A stretch of 45,025 bases of DNA. It comes from UBA4660 sp034408895 (lineage in GTDB: Bacteria; Bacteroidota; Bacteroidia; Flavobacteriales_D; Sanyastnellaceae). The notes under the pieces were generated by a model. It had not been told where the DNA came from, searched no databases, and saw only the letters and a list, made by a program, of their open reading frames with translations. This document shows, one piece after another, positions 1-8,623 of the stretch. Position 1 is the first letter of the stretch. Each line of letters begins with the position of its first letter. The stretch is taken from the NCBI GenBank assembly GCA_034408895.1, contig JAWXCI010000086.1, positions 1-45,025 of the forward strand, read 5' to 3'. The translations under genes and the position numbers were made by a program.

Positions 1-16
1 CGTGTTTGTTGCTCAT

Positions 17-1474
17 CTAATGTTGTTTGATGAAAGATTGGCTGCTTACAATTTTTCCATTCATACTTGTCCTCACGGTATAATTTCCTTTTGCAAGGGA
101 AGATAAATCCAAACTCAAATTATTCTCATTTGATGAAACACTTTTGCTCAAACAGACTCTTCCGGCTTCATCGGTGATTTCAATTTGGCGAATGCCGTGA
201 GTTGAATTGAATTGCATATTCAGAACATCGCTTGCAGGATTTGGAAAGATGGAGAAATTATTTTCAAAAGAGTTTTCCTCTATCCTCACAAAACCTGAAA
301 CAGTCAGGTATTGCACAGCATTACTTCCATTGTCGGTGTACACAATGTGGTACACCCCATTGGAATAAACCATGTGCGGACGCAACTGGTTTCCATCTTG
401 GTTGGAAGTAAGGTTTTCAATATCATCAGCTAAAAAAATTCCGGGTGAAGCACTGTATGCAAAACGGATATTGGTCTGTGCGCTTTGCGATTCCTGCCAC
501 ACTACCGCTGCCGAACTTTCGTTGCCGGCAATTGATGGATGGTTCTGTACAACAGAACTTAGCGCAGGAGAAATTTCAACGCTTTGAACCATATCTCCTG
601 TTCCAATGTTGTACGATGAATAATAGACGCGGCTATCTCCTGTTCCCTGGCTCATCCAGGTGCTGTGAAGAATTTCATTAGCGATGTATGCTGAAGGACC
701 GCTTGAAGGGCAAGCGTTAATCATCCAGTCCACATCGTCCATGTCTGCTGTGATGGAAAAAGTTTGAGCACCATTGGTGGAGATAGTAGCCCGCATATCG
801 CGCACGTTTTCATCGTTGTTACGATACACCACTGCCACATCATCGCCATTTACAGTTATGACTCCCGGACAACAATCGCATACATAAACACCACTAAGAT
901 TGCTTGCAGAAACTGCAGGAAGAAATGTTTGCCCCTCATCTTCGGAACGCACTACGGCCCACTCGCTTCCGCTTGCGCCCATGTCATACAATTGCATGAG
1001 CAGTACATAAGGATTGCCTTCATTGTCCATGGCTAAAGCCGGAAAACGCAGCATGATTGTGCCGGTAGTTGCCACACGAATGGTGTCGCCCCACGACATG
1101 CCTCCATCTTCCGAACGAACCAAATAAATGTGTCCTTCCATTTCCGGAGTTTGTTTGAAAACCACAGCGATGTGGTTTCCTGAAGAAGCGATGTCCGGGC
1201 CTTGCCAGTCCATTGCGGCAGACAGTACTCCATCAGGATTGAGTTGTAGTGGTGTGCTGAAATCATCGCCCGATTTTACAGAACAATAAATGTTTTGTGT
1301 GTCAACATTGGTCCAAATCACGACCGGATTGCCATCGGCATTGAGCGCAATTCGCGGACGCGCGTTTCCCCACGGGTCTTGCAAAGCGACTACTTGCGGG
1401 TCGCTTATGATTTGTGCAGAAATCTGAAATGATAGAGTCAGTAGAAGAATGAAATGAGGTATGATTTTTTTCAT
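17..1474 (-). CDS. T9SS-secreted BNR-repeat beta-propeller, CDCC-motif type (paralog of the next gene)
   Basis: A 485-residue secreted protein of unknown function. Residues 1-20 form a signal peptide ending at SAQ. The body has sialidase-superfamily Asp-boxes (SEDGGMSW at 121-128, SEDEGQTF at 177-184), which suggests a beta-propeller. The last ~75 residues are a type IX secretion type A sorting domain (FPNPASDVLNM, then KGNYTV), so the protein is expected on the cell surface or outside the cell. No sialidase catalytic signature (FRIP, Arg triad) is visible. The conserved part is CDCC at 199-202, YRNNDENVRD at 217-226 and ACPSSGP at 254-260, shared closely with the neighbouring paralog; the cysteines could bind metal or form disulfides (inference). 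It is the last gene of a ~10-kb co-directional minus-strand run, 40 nt after its paralog. The start is an ATG directly before the signal peptide. Confidence 0.85.
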   Translation of the reverse strand: MKKIIPHFILLLTLSFQISAQIISDPQVVALQDPWGNARPRIALNADGNPVVIWTNVDTQNIYCSVKSGDDFSTPLQLNPDGVLSAAMDWQGPDIASSGNHIAVVFKQTPEMEGHIYLVRSEDGGMSWGDTIRVATTGTIMLRFPALAMDNEGNPYVLLMQLYDMGASGSEWAVVRSEDEGQTFLPAVSASNLSGVYVCDCCPGVITVNGDDVAVVYRNNDENVRDMRATISTNGAQTFSITADMDDVDWMINACPSSGPSAYIANEILHSTWMSQGTGDSRVYYSSYNIGTGDMVQSVEISPALSSVVQNHPSIAGNESSAAVVWQESQSAQTNIRFAYSASPGIFLADDIENLTSNQDGNQLRPHMVYSNGVYHIVYTDNGSNAVQYLTVSGFVRIEENSFENNFSIFPNPASDVLNMQFNSTHGIRQIEITDEAGRVCLSKSVSSNENNLSLDLSSLAKGNYTVRTSMNGKIVSSQSFIKQH

Positions 1475-1514
1475 GGGCTTAAAATTGTTGTTTGAAATTG
1501 CTGTTCGATAAATT

Positions 1515-2987
1515 TCAGTGTTGCACTACAAACTGTTTTGCAGTCAATGCAATACCACCTTCGCTTATGGAAAGATGGTAAACGCCATTGGGCAAATCGC
1601 GAACATCCACCTGAAGCGAACCATTGTGGTTAAAACTGGCTTTGCGCAAAAGTTTTCCGTTGGCATCCGTCACTTCGACTGTGTATTTCCTTCCATCACG
1701 GGCTTCGGCTATTTGAATTTCCAACAAAGTGCTTGAAGGATTTGGCGCCAGTGAAATTTCCATTTCACTAAGTTCATTTTCATTTACGCCCAATGGCAAG
1801 TCTACGGTGAGGTATTGCACTGCGTCACCACCATTGTCCGTAAACACAATGTGAAATTTGTAGCCATCGTACACCATGTGCGGGCGCAACTGGTTGCCAT
1901 CCATGTTTTCAGTAAGGTTGATGATTTCAGTACCCAACTCATCGAAACCAGTTGTGGAGTATGTGAAATAAATATCGCGCTGGCCGCTTGTCGTCTGCTC
2001 CCAAACCACAGCCATGATATTTCCCATGCCCGCAACTATCGGATAATTCTGTTGCATGGAACCCTCTTGCGGGTATAGTTGTTTGGTCGTGAGTTCATCG
2101 TTCTGAATATCATAACTGCTTGTAAAAATCCGAACGTGGCCATCATATAAGGTGCGCCATGTTGTTATGAGATTGCCTCCTTGCCAAAAAGCTGATGGAC
2201 CTGAAGCCGGGCATGCACCTATCACCCATTCAACGGTATCCACATCAACGGGTATGGGTCCACTTTCCAAAGCACTATAGTTATATGCAGCATGTATGTC
2301 GCGCAGGTTGTCATCGTTGTTCCGGAAAACTATTGCTTCGAGGTAAGGTGTAGTCGTAATAGTTGCAGGACAACAATCACACACGGGGCCGTTGGCACCT
2401 CCACTTACTATCATTTCTTCTGTGAAAGAATTTCCATCTGTACTGCGTGTCATATACCATTCATGCCCCGCTTCATTTTGCATTTTCATATAGGCTACGA
2501 TAGGCCCGCCCCCTTCCTGGCCAATGCCCAATGCCGGTAGCCACGAATTTTCATTAAGGGCTGGTGAATCAACCCGCAGGGTATCACTCCATGAATCACC
2601 ATTGTCCGTGCTGTTGTGCAAATACACCGGGCCATACATAGCATCGCCATGACTTTGGTAGAGCACATAAACTTTACTGCCAATGCTGGCTACATCCGGT
2701 CCGCCCCAGTCGTAAGTGATGGCATGAATGTCCAAAGGATTTATCCGCATGGGAGATGAGAAAATTGTTCCATCATACTTTGAAAGGAACACGGCCATGC
2801 TATCCGTATGAGTCCAGATTACAATCGGATTATTATCAGAATCCAATGCAAGACGGGGCCGCACATTTCCCCACGGGTCTTGCGCGGCAACAATTTCGGG
2901 AGTGTTGATGGTGAGTTGGGCAGAAATACTTCCTGACAACAAAACAGCAAGAAGCATGGTGCCGAAAATTGTATTTGAATTTTTCAT
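1515..2987 (-). CDS. T9SS-secreted BNR-repeat beta-propeller, CDCC-motif type (second paralog)
   Basis: This is a 490-residue paralog of the gene downstream. The reading frame is open further upstream (to 3038), but the ATG at 2987 starts a proper signal peptide (MKNSNTIFG... ending SISAQ) and avoids overlap with the preceding gene, so I chose it. Asp-box-like motifs (STDNGDSW near 126) support a beta-propeller. CDCC lies at about 203-206, FRNNDDNLRD near 222-231 and ACPASGP at about 258-264, all aligned with the paralog. The C-terminus (LAPNPSSTLLEIQI ... NGVYHLSI) is a T9SS type A sorting domain. Both proteins also share an N-terminal DPWGN...PR motif. The tandem pair probably arose by duplication and is transcribed together. 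The function is unknown; similar propellers are often annotated exo-alpha-sialidase by fold only. Confidence 0.85.
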   Translation of the reverse strand: MKNSNTIFGTMLLAVLLSGSISAQLTINTPEIVAAQDPWGNVRPRLALDSDNNPIVIWTHTDSMAVFLSKYDGTIFSSPMRINPLDIHAITYDWGGPDVASIGSKVYVLYQSHGDAMYGPVYLHNSTDNGDSWSDTLRVDSPALNENSWLPALGIGQEGGGPIVAYMKMQNEAGHEWYMTRSTDGNSFTEEMIVSGGANGPVCDCCPATITTTPYLEAIVFRNNDDNLRDIHAAYNYSALESGPIPVDVDTVEWVIGACPASGPSAFWQGGNLITTWRTLYDGHVRIFTSSYDIQNDELTTKQLYPQEGSMQQNYPIVAGMGNIMAVVWEQTTSGQRDIYFTYSTTGFDELGTEIINLTENMDGNQLRPHMVYDGYKFHIVFTDNGGDAVQYLTVDLPLGVNENELSEMEISLAPNPSSTLLEIQIAEARDGRKYTVEVTDANGKLLRKASFNHNGSLQVDVRDLPNGVYHLSISEGGIALTAKQFVVQH

Positions 2988-3012
2988 ATCGTTTCTTTTT
3001 TCAAAGTTATTC

Positions 3013-3714
3013 CTAATTATTCGGTGCGCCATCTTCAATCCATTCCTGTATCAAATGTATCTGGCAATTGCTTAGCGGTGGGCCTACTGATGGCATGGAT
3101 TCATATCCGTTTTCTCCAAGAATTGCATTCATGATAACACCATTCAATGCCGCATTGCTGATGTGGCTGTATCCCACCAATAAAAAATCTCCGGCCACAT
3201 TCGGCCCCTCACCGTGGCACCACTGGCAACGGTCTTCAATGATGGGCAATATGTCTTCTGCGTAGGAAACATTTGTGGTATCGCACGCTTCATCACACAC
3301 ATTATTTATTGCTCCCTGCGCAATCCATCTTGCGATTTGGTTTTTCTGGTTTTGTGTCAAAGTCATTTCACCATCGGGTGGCATGTCAGCCGAACCCAAT
3401 CCGTTTATCATTTGGTACATCAGGCTGCCGAGCGAATCACCGGGAATTACGATTCCCGAATTCATCAGCGTGGCATAATCCATCATGATGATGTCGCTCT
3501 GCTGTGTTTCATCATCGTGGCAAGAGCTCAAGCCGCATCGTGTAGCGAGTATGGGCGAAATATGGTTTTCGAAATACACAGTGTCGGGATTGCATGGGCC
3601 TGTGTAAACTGGGGGTGGGGGAATAACTACTTCAACAAAATCAGGTTCGTGTTTGCATGAGTACGTCAACATAAATAAGCAAGCTACAACTGCTATATAA
3701 TTTTTTGCACTCAC
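3013..3714 (-). CDS. Diheme c-type cytochrome lipoprotein
   Basis: A 233-residue lipoprotein (lipobox LTYSC, Cys20) with two c-heme sites: an unusual CX4CH site (CGLSSCH, 60-66) and a canonical CXXCH site (CQWCH, 163-167). Each is followed by a likely distal Met ligand (ADMPPDG near 111, SMPSVG near 207). Each half starts with an ISPI/ILPI...C pattern, so the protein is an internal duplication of a cytochrome domain common in Bacteroidota and Planctomycetes lipoproteins. It should act in electron transfer at the periplasmic face of a membrane. It starts with GTG directly after the TAG of the upstream ATP-grasp gene (no spacer), which implies translational coupling. The redox partner is unknown; the peroxidases and oxidase in the window are possible partners by context only. 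Confidence 0.8.
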   Translation of the reverse strand: MSAKNYIAVVACLFMLTYSCKHEPDFVEVVIPPPPVYTGPCNPDTVYFENHISPILATRCGLSSCHDDETQQSDIIMMDYATLMNSGIVIPGDSLGSLMYQMINGLGSADMPPDGEMTLTQNQKNQIARWIAQGAINNVCDEACDTTNVSYAEDILPIIEDRCQWCHGEGPNVAGDFLLVGYSHISNAALNGVIMNAILGENGYESMPSVGPPLSNCQIHLIQEWIEDGAPNN

Positions 3715-4653
3715 CTAATTCAATTGTGCTTTCAGAAAATTCGCGACATGGTCGAACGGTTCAATTCTGAAATGACGTGCAATGGGTTCCCGCAAATTGC
3801 TGTTCGAGTTGATATCGTAAAACACGGTGCGGCCATCGTTGCTGAATAGAAACTCCACGCTGCCTATAGTATGTCCTGCCGTTTCCATGATTCTCCTTCC
3901 CTGTTCAATAATCTCTTGAGTGATTTCTGGATAAGGATAAAACTCAGGCTTGGCTGTAGGTTTCGATTCGGGAATTTCACAATGGCCTTCGCCATCTTCA
4001 GGATTGCACACTACCGAAGGACAGAGATTGAAAGCACCGTGAGAAACCACGCGCATGGCATAGAGGTATTTTCCTCCTACAAATTCTACCCGCACAATTC
4101 CAAACGCGGGGTCATACTCTAATTTCTCTTGAAGAAGGAAAACATAATCAGGCAGCCAAAGCGATTCGTTTAGCGCGAACAGCGATTCAATTTCTTCAAA
4201 CGCATTAACCTGATACATGCGCGCACCGCTCCCGCCCTGGTCAGGTTTCAATAGCATGGGGAATTTCAGTTCGCGTGCAAATGGTTTGAGTGCCTCCACA
4301 GTATTAAAGGTGTAACTCTGTGGATGGTCAACTCCTATTCTCCGCATGAGTGCAGCCTGCGCACTCTTGCTGAATTCAAACGACATGGATTGCGAACCAT
4401 TGATGACGCGCTTGCCTGCCACTTCAAGATTTCGGCACAATGACATGGCGTATGGAATGGCGCGCTGATGACCGCGCAGGTATGCACTCGGACTCACCAG
4501 GTTGTAGTACACATCGGCCCACGGAAGTTTCCCTTCGTGGAATGCGCCATTCTTCAAATCAATTTTTGAAAAAGCAATTCCTGCTTTTTCCAATGCAGAA
4601 AAAAGTGGTTCGTGCCATTCAGGATGTTCGTAGATGATTCCGAGTTTCTTCAT
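3715..4653 (-). CDS. ATP-grasp family ligase (RimK/D-Ala ligase-like)
   Basis: A 312-residue soluble protein without a signal peptide. The central part has an ATP-grasp nucleotide-binding loop (LLKPDQGGSGARM, around 134-146) and near the C-terminus a metal-binding segment, FYDINSNSNLRE, of the D-x-N-x-N type. These are the hallmarks of ATP-grasp carboxylate-amine/thiol ligases, which make an acyl-phosphate intermediate. The substrate is not recognisable: the N-terminal domain (ADVYYNLVSPSAYLRG) resembles RimK- and glutathione-synthetase-like proteins of unknown specificity. It sits inside the run of secreted redox proteins and its stop codon abuts the cytochrome start, so it is co-transcribed. 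It may modify a protein or peptide of that system, but that is inference; a stand-alone amino-acid ligase is equally possible. Confidence 0.8.
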   Translation of the reverse strand: MKKLGIIYEHPEWHEPLFSALEKAGIAFSKIDLKNGAFHEGKLPWADVYYNLVSPSAYLRGHQRAIPYAMSLCRNLEVAGKRVINGSQSMSFEFSKSAQAALMRRIGVDHPQSYTFNTVEALKPFARELKFPMLLKPDQGGSGARMYQVNAFEEIESLFALNESLWLPDYVFLLQEKLEYDPAFGIVRVEFVGGKYLYAMRVVSHGAFNLCPSVVCNPEDGEGHCEIPESKPTAKPEFYPYPEITQEIIEQGRRIMETAGHTIGSVEFLFSNDGRTVFYDINSNSNLREPIARHFRIEPFDHVANFLKAQLN

Positions 4654-4718
4654 AACGCAATTATGGAGAGATGATGATTGAGTTTTTAGTAGCCTGTAAA
4701 TTTTGGCAAAACTCCGAA

Positions 4719-4736
4719 TCCCGATAGCTATCGGGA
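4719..4736. repeat. 18-bp perfect palindrome TCCCGATAG/CTATCGGGA
   Basis: This perfect inverted repeat lies in the 106-nt gap between the ATP-grasp gene and the upstream T9SS gene. A near-identical copy occurs at 33498-33515 and a decayed one at 34035-34052, so it is a dispersed intergenic palindrome and not a unique operator. It could form a stem in RNA from either strand. No T-run follows on the minus strand. Confidence 0.8.
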
Positions 4737-4759
4737 CCCGGGGTTCTTCCCAACGTTTC

Positions 4760-6850
4760 TTACCTCTGAATTACTACTTGCTCTCGTGCAACGGTAATTC
4801 CGTTTTCTTCAATCACCACGTTGTACACTCCATTGTCCAGCGAAGAAACATTGAGGCGCAGAGAAGTAGAATTGATTTGTTGATTCATGACTTCTTGTCC
4901 AAGTGCGTTGGTTACAATTAGAAAATTGTTTTCTCCATTGCGTGGGCTGAACATCACAGATACTTCATCATTCGCGGGGTTCGGATACACATCCATACGC
5001 GCCTCCAGTGACATTTCATCCACACTCACAGAGGTGTCTTCAATGCGCACTAGGGTGTTGTCGAGATAATTCACGTACCAGATTTTTCCATCAGGTCCCA
5101 CTTTTATTCCTGCGAGGCCATCGCTGCCGGTTTCAATTTGGCCTAACCAGATGGGTGTGCCGCCAGCAATTTCATAGATGTGAATAATGCCAGTTGCATA
5201 GTCGCCAACCAGAAGTTTCGTTCCGTTGATTTCAATTCCACAAGGACGCTCAATTCCAGCGGTGATAAATTCTTCCCAATCTGCAGAGTAAGTTGTGGTT
5301 TCAGCCAGCACTTCTTCTGATAACGGATTAAACTCGCCAGTTTCAACTGCTGTGTTTGTGTTCAGGCGAATGACGCGTGGGGTTGCACCGCCATTATCAC
5401 ACACATACAACCAGCCTGTGTTTTCATCCAATATCATGTGGTTAGGAACGGTAGTATTGAAATTGTTGAGCACAGGCTCTTCAAATTCGCGCACGCGGCC
5501 ATCGCTGTGGTCATCGTTACCGGGACCATGGTCGGTCACGAAATCGTACCAGTAAATCCTGTCGTGGTATCCATCGTATAGGTAGAAACGATTGTCGCCT
5601 GCATTGCATATTCCCATGGAGTTAGGCGATTGGTGAATCATGTCGAGGTGGCTTCCGTTTCCGCCACTGGGTTCAGCATAAATATCAGGGTCGCTGCTCC
5701 ATAAAGTGGGGCCGGTGAAATAACCACCGCTATGATTTGCGTCTGTAACACTTGGCGATGATGACCAGTTTTCATTTCGCCCGAAAGCCATTGCTGATGG
5801 AAGTGACATGAAGTGCCATCCGTTTCCATCTTCTTCATATTCTTCTGTCTGATTTCCCATTCCGGCATTGTGGAAAATAACGGTGCTGCCACCGCTGTTT
5901 TCTGTTCCGCGATTGATAACCCACAATTCATTTCGTGTGAGCGTTGGATGAAAGTCAAGGTCAGTTGGTTTCTCAACATCTTCGTTAATGTCGCCAATGG
6001 TACTGAGTTCAGGGATCATCGTTCCGTTGATGTTGTTGTAAACAAGATCAGGTATCGGAGCACCCAGCACTATTTCTTCTGTGAGGGTATTATTGGAAAG
6101 GTCCTCATCCGTAGTTCCATTCAGGGTACCTATTGTTATTACAAGGTCATACTCACCCAAAACGGTTTCTTCCCAAGGCTCGGTAAATGAAATGATGTGG
6201 CGCTCGTTGGGAGCAATGTCGAAGCCAGTGAACACTTCTGTCACCTCAGGGCCGCCATCGAAACTATACGATGCTTCAATGGCAAAAAGATTTGCCGACC
6301 CAAAGTTGATCAACTCTGCACTCACAATTTTATATTCATCGGAATAGAGGTAGCCATAAATAATGGGGCGCCACAACCATGCGTTGTAAGCAAGTGGTTC
6401 GGTAACGGTAAAGTCCCATGTGTTTCCATTACCGCTTCCCTGGAATGCAAACAACTCGAGGCCACCGATCAGTATATGAAACAGTGTACCGCCATCGCCA
6501 TAGTCATCCACGAAATGCAGCGTGTAAGTCTCACCAATATTGAGGCACCATTCACCCTCCACAATGTCAGCGTTATCGCCATATCCCTGCGATGTAGTTG
6601 CATTTTGGTCACCGCCTGCGGCACAGTCCATTTGCGCAGTGTTGCCACCGCTGGCAATTGTTCCATTACCACAAGCGTTGCCGTTCGGAGTGATCTCCCA
6701 GTAGCATTCATAACCCCAGTTGTCGGTGTGCACTTCCATGCTCACTTCAATTTCACCTGCATTGCATTGTGCATGAAGCGATGAACGAAAACTGATGATG
6801 GCAACAAAGGCCATCGTCAGGGCAATTGATTTTGTAAAAGTTGATTTCAT
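4760..6850 (-). CDS. T9SS-secreted NHL/SMP-30-like propeller protein
   Basis: A 696-residue secreted protein with a signal peptide (cleavage near LHAQ, residue 28). Order of parts: a Cys-containing N-terminal domain (CNAGEIEV ... DDYGDGGTLFHI) like the adhesive domains of other T9SS proteins; a middle CARDB-like beta domain (SFDGGPEVTEVF); a long region of propeller-like repeats (MILDENTGWLYVCDNGG, GIEINGTKLLVGDY, GIKVGPDGKIWYVNY) typical of NHL/SMP-30-type six-bladed propellers; and a C-terminal T9SS type A domain (VYPNPANDEVSV ... NGVYNVVI). No catalytic residues can be assigned. It lies 21 nt downstream of the multicopper oxidase and is very likely co-transcribed with it, which suggests a role in the same extracellular process. 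The start is an ATG before a clean signal peptide. Confidence 0.8.
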   Translation of the reverse strand: MKSTFTKSIALTMAFVAIISFRSSLHAQCNAGEIEVSMEVHTDNWGYECYWEITPNGNACGNGTIASGGNTAQMDCAAGGDQNATTSQGYGDNADIVEGEWCLNIGETYTLHFVDDYGDGGTLFHILIGGLELFAFQGSGNGNTWDFTVTEPLAYNAWLWRPIIYGYLYSDEYKIVSAELINFGSANLFAIEASYSFDGGPEVTEVFTGFDIAPNERHIISFTEPWEETVLGEYDLVITIGTLNGTTDEDLSNNTLTEEIVLGAPIPDLVYNNINGTMIPELSTIGDINEDVEKPTDLDFHPTLTRNELWVINRGTENSGGSTVIFHNAGMGNQTEEYEEDGNGWHFMSLPSAMAFGRNENWSSSPSVTDANHSGGYFTGPTLWSSDPDIYAEPSGGNGSHLDMIHQSPNSMGICNAGDNRFYLYDGYHDRIYWYDFVTDHGPGNDDHSDGRVREFEEPVLNNFNTTVPNHMILDENTGWLYVCDNGGATPRVIRLNTNTAVETGEFNPLSEEVLAETTTYSADWEEFITAGIERPCGIEINGTKLLVGDYATGIIHIYEIAGGTPIWLGQIETGSDGLAGIKVGPDGKIWYVNYLDNTLVRIEDTSVSVDEMSLEARMDVYPNPANDEVSVMFSPRNGENNFLIVTNALGQEVMNQQINSTSLRLNVSSLDNGVYNVVIEENGITVAREQVVIQR

Positions 6851-6871
6851 TTTTGAAATTGGATTTTTATT

Positions 6872-8563
6872 TTACTTTTTGATAAATTGAGTTATTGTTT
6901 TGTCATCCAGCATAACGTTGTATAAACCGGGTGAAAGTTTTTCTGTGTGAAGAATGATTCTGTTCTCTTGAATTTCATATTGCACTTCAACTGATTTTCC
7001 AATGACATCAAAAACTCTGACAGCAGAATTTTTTCCTATGGACTGCTCGAGTTGAATGGTAGTTTCGGAATTAGCGGGATTCGGATAACACAGAATTCCT
7101 GAATCCTCATCCACTTCCACCACTGAATTTGGGTCAACGACAAGAAACGAACCCATCATGCCTTCATCTTCATGGTGGAGCAAATGGCAGTGATACATAT
7201 AAGGTGTCACTGGGTCAGCGAAGTCTTCAAACTTCGTGATGAATGAAACAGATTGCATCGGCATAACAAGCACCACATCTTTCCATCCGCTTTGGTCAGC
7301 TGGTGGATTGTCGCCATTAAAATCCACTACAAGAAATTGTATATCATGAATATGAAACGGGTGAGCAACCTGTGTCTGGTTGGTCAAAGTCCAAAGTTCA
7401 ATGTCATCGAGTTGCACCGTTTCGTTTATCACTTCCATGTTGAACTGCACACCGTTCATTCCGAATGGGCCTTCCACCATATTGTCGGGTCCCATTTCGA
7501 GCGGAGCAAAAGTGATGGTGCGTTCCACATCAATGTCATCAATACTGATTGGTGTGATGGTGGCGAGTGAAGTCGGAACCGTTGTGACAGGATTTGCCGT
7601 TGGTTCCGCCACGTTCAGTTGTAGCAATTCGAAGTCGAGTCCGTTCAGTGGATTGTCGCTATAACCTTCGGGTTCGGCAAGCATGCCCACAGTTTCTGCA
7701 CCAATAATTCCATCGGGAAATTCTGAGGAGTAACTCATCATGTAAATGGTTTCGCCTTGCAATGCTGCAAGGTCAACTAGAATTTCAGCACGTTCACCGG
7801 GAGACAATCGCAGGCGATTGGTTTCAAAAGGTTCTTCAAGCAAACCACCATCAGTTGCGATTTGGAAAAAGTTCATGTTGTTGGAAAAACCAATGAGATA
7901 ACTTCTCTCGGATGAACCATCGAGTAGTCGAAAGCGAACAACTTGTGCCGGTACATCGAGGTAAGGATTGACAATTGCATTCACCATAACAGTAGTGTCG
8001 GCTTGTGTTGCAATTTGTACTTGATTAAGTACATCAAAACTTTTCGTCTGCACGATAATCGGAAAATCATCCACACCATACGTGCGTGGTAACTCTAGTG
8101 CGGCTTCCACATCATCGCGAACGATGATCATGCCGGCAAGTCCTTTCGAAACATGTAAATCTGTTTTTCCCTCACCATGTGGATGATACCAAAACGTACC
8201 AGCATTGTTCATCACCTCAAACTGTGGCGACCATGTGGCTTCCTCCTCAATAATTTGATGTGGGCCACCGTCATTCATTGCAGCCACATGCAATCCATGC
8301 CAGTGCATGGTGGTGCTTGATGTCAGGTTGTTGGTGACGTTGAGCGTCACCGTTTCTCCTTTATTAAACACAAGAGTGGGCGAAAGCACATTGCCGTTGA
8401 TTCCGAAAGTGGGAGTGTTGATTCCCGGGAAGAACTGTGTAGTGCCTGTTTGAATTTGTAAGTCGAAAGATGGGCCTTCGAGCAGTTCAGGAATGAACAG
8501 CGGGTTTTGCGCAAAAGCATATTGTGCACAAAGAATAAATGTCGCTGCAAAAGTTCGTTTCAA
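6872..8563 (-). CDS. T9SS-secreted multicopper oxidase
   Basis: A 563-residue multicopper oxidase of the CueO/CotA/bilirubin-oxidase type. All copper ligand blocks are present: HWHGLH (87-92), WYHPH (125-129), HPFHIH (about 401-406) and HCHLLHHEDEGMM (about 458-470), giving the T1 site with axial Met and the trinuclear T2/T3 site, so it should be active. Such enzymes couple oxidation of Cu(I), Mn(II) or phenolics to reduction of O2 to water. After the oxidase a T9SS type A domain (CYPNPANSETTIQL ... PGLYNVML) follows; export by T9SS instead of Tat is a Bacteroidota trait. The signal peptide ends at YAFAQ. The start is a TTG at 8563; no ATG exists before HWHG. Neighbours (TlpA-like, HMA, Csp remnant) favour a copper-detoxifying role, by inference. 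Confidence 0.93.
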   Translation of the reverse strand: MKRTFAATFILCAQYAFAQNPLFIPELLEGPSFDLQIQTGTTQFFPGINTPTFGINGNVLSPTLVFNKGETVTLNVTNNLTSSTTMHWHGLHVAAMNDGGPHQIIEEEATWSPQFEVMNNAGTFWYHPHGEGKTDLHVSKGLAGMIIVRDDVEAALELPRTYGVDDFPIIVQTKSFDVLNQVQIATQADTTVMVNAIVNPYLDVPAQVVRFRLLDGSSERSYLIGFSNNMNFFQIATDGGLLEEPFETNRLRLSPGERAEILVDLAALQGETIYMMSYSSEFPDGIIGAETVGMLAEPEGYSDNPLNGLDFELLQLNVAEPTANPVTTVPTSLATITPISIDDIDVERTITFAPLEMGPDNMVEGPFGMNGVQFNMEVINETVQLDDIELWTLTNQTQVAHPFHIHDIQFLVVDFNGDNPPADQSGWKDVVLVMPMQSVSFITKFEDFADPVTPYMYHCHLLHHEDEGMMGSFLVVDPNSVVEVDEDSGILCYPNPANSETTIQLEQSIGKNSAVRVFDVIGKSVEVQYEIQENRIILHTEKLSPGLYNVMLDDKTITQFIKK

Positions 8564-8581
8564 GTTCTTTGATCTGAGATG

Positions 8582-8615
8582 AACCCCTAAGAGGTCTGCG
8601 ACCGCCTTAGGGGTT
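8582..8615. other. Intergenic hairpin with 10-bp stem
   Basis: AACCCCTAAG (8582-8591) pairs perfectly with CTTAGGGGTT (8606-8615), and inside it GGTC/GACC form a second short stem. It sits between the thioredoxin-like gene and the oxidase, both on the minus strand. No T-run follows on the minus strand, so it is not a classical terminator; RNA processing or stabilisation of the upstream message, or a dispersed palindrome, are possible. Confidence 0.6.
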
Positions 8616-8623
8616 ATTTCATA

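Noticed and set aside
17..2987. Calling the two propellers sialidases
   Set aside because: Asp-boxes only show the fold; the catalytic Arg triad, Tyr/Glu pair and FRIP motif are not seen.
6197..6784. 195-codon plus-strand frame inside the T9SS propeller gene
   Set aside because: The opposite strand has a signal peptide, propeller repeats and a sorting domain; this frame has none.
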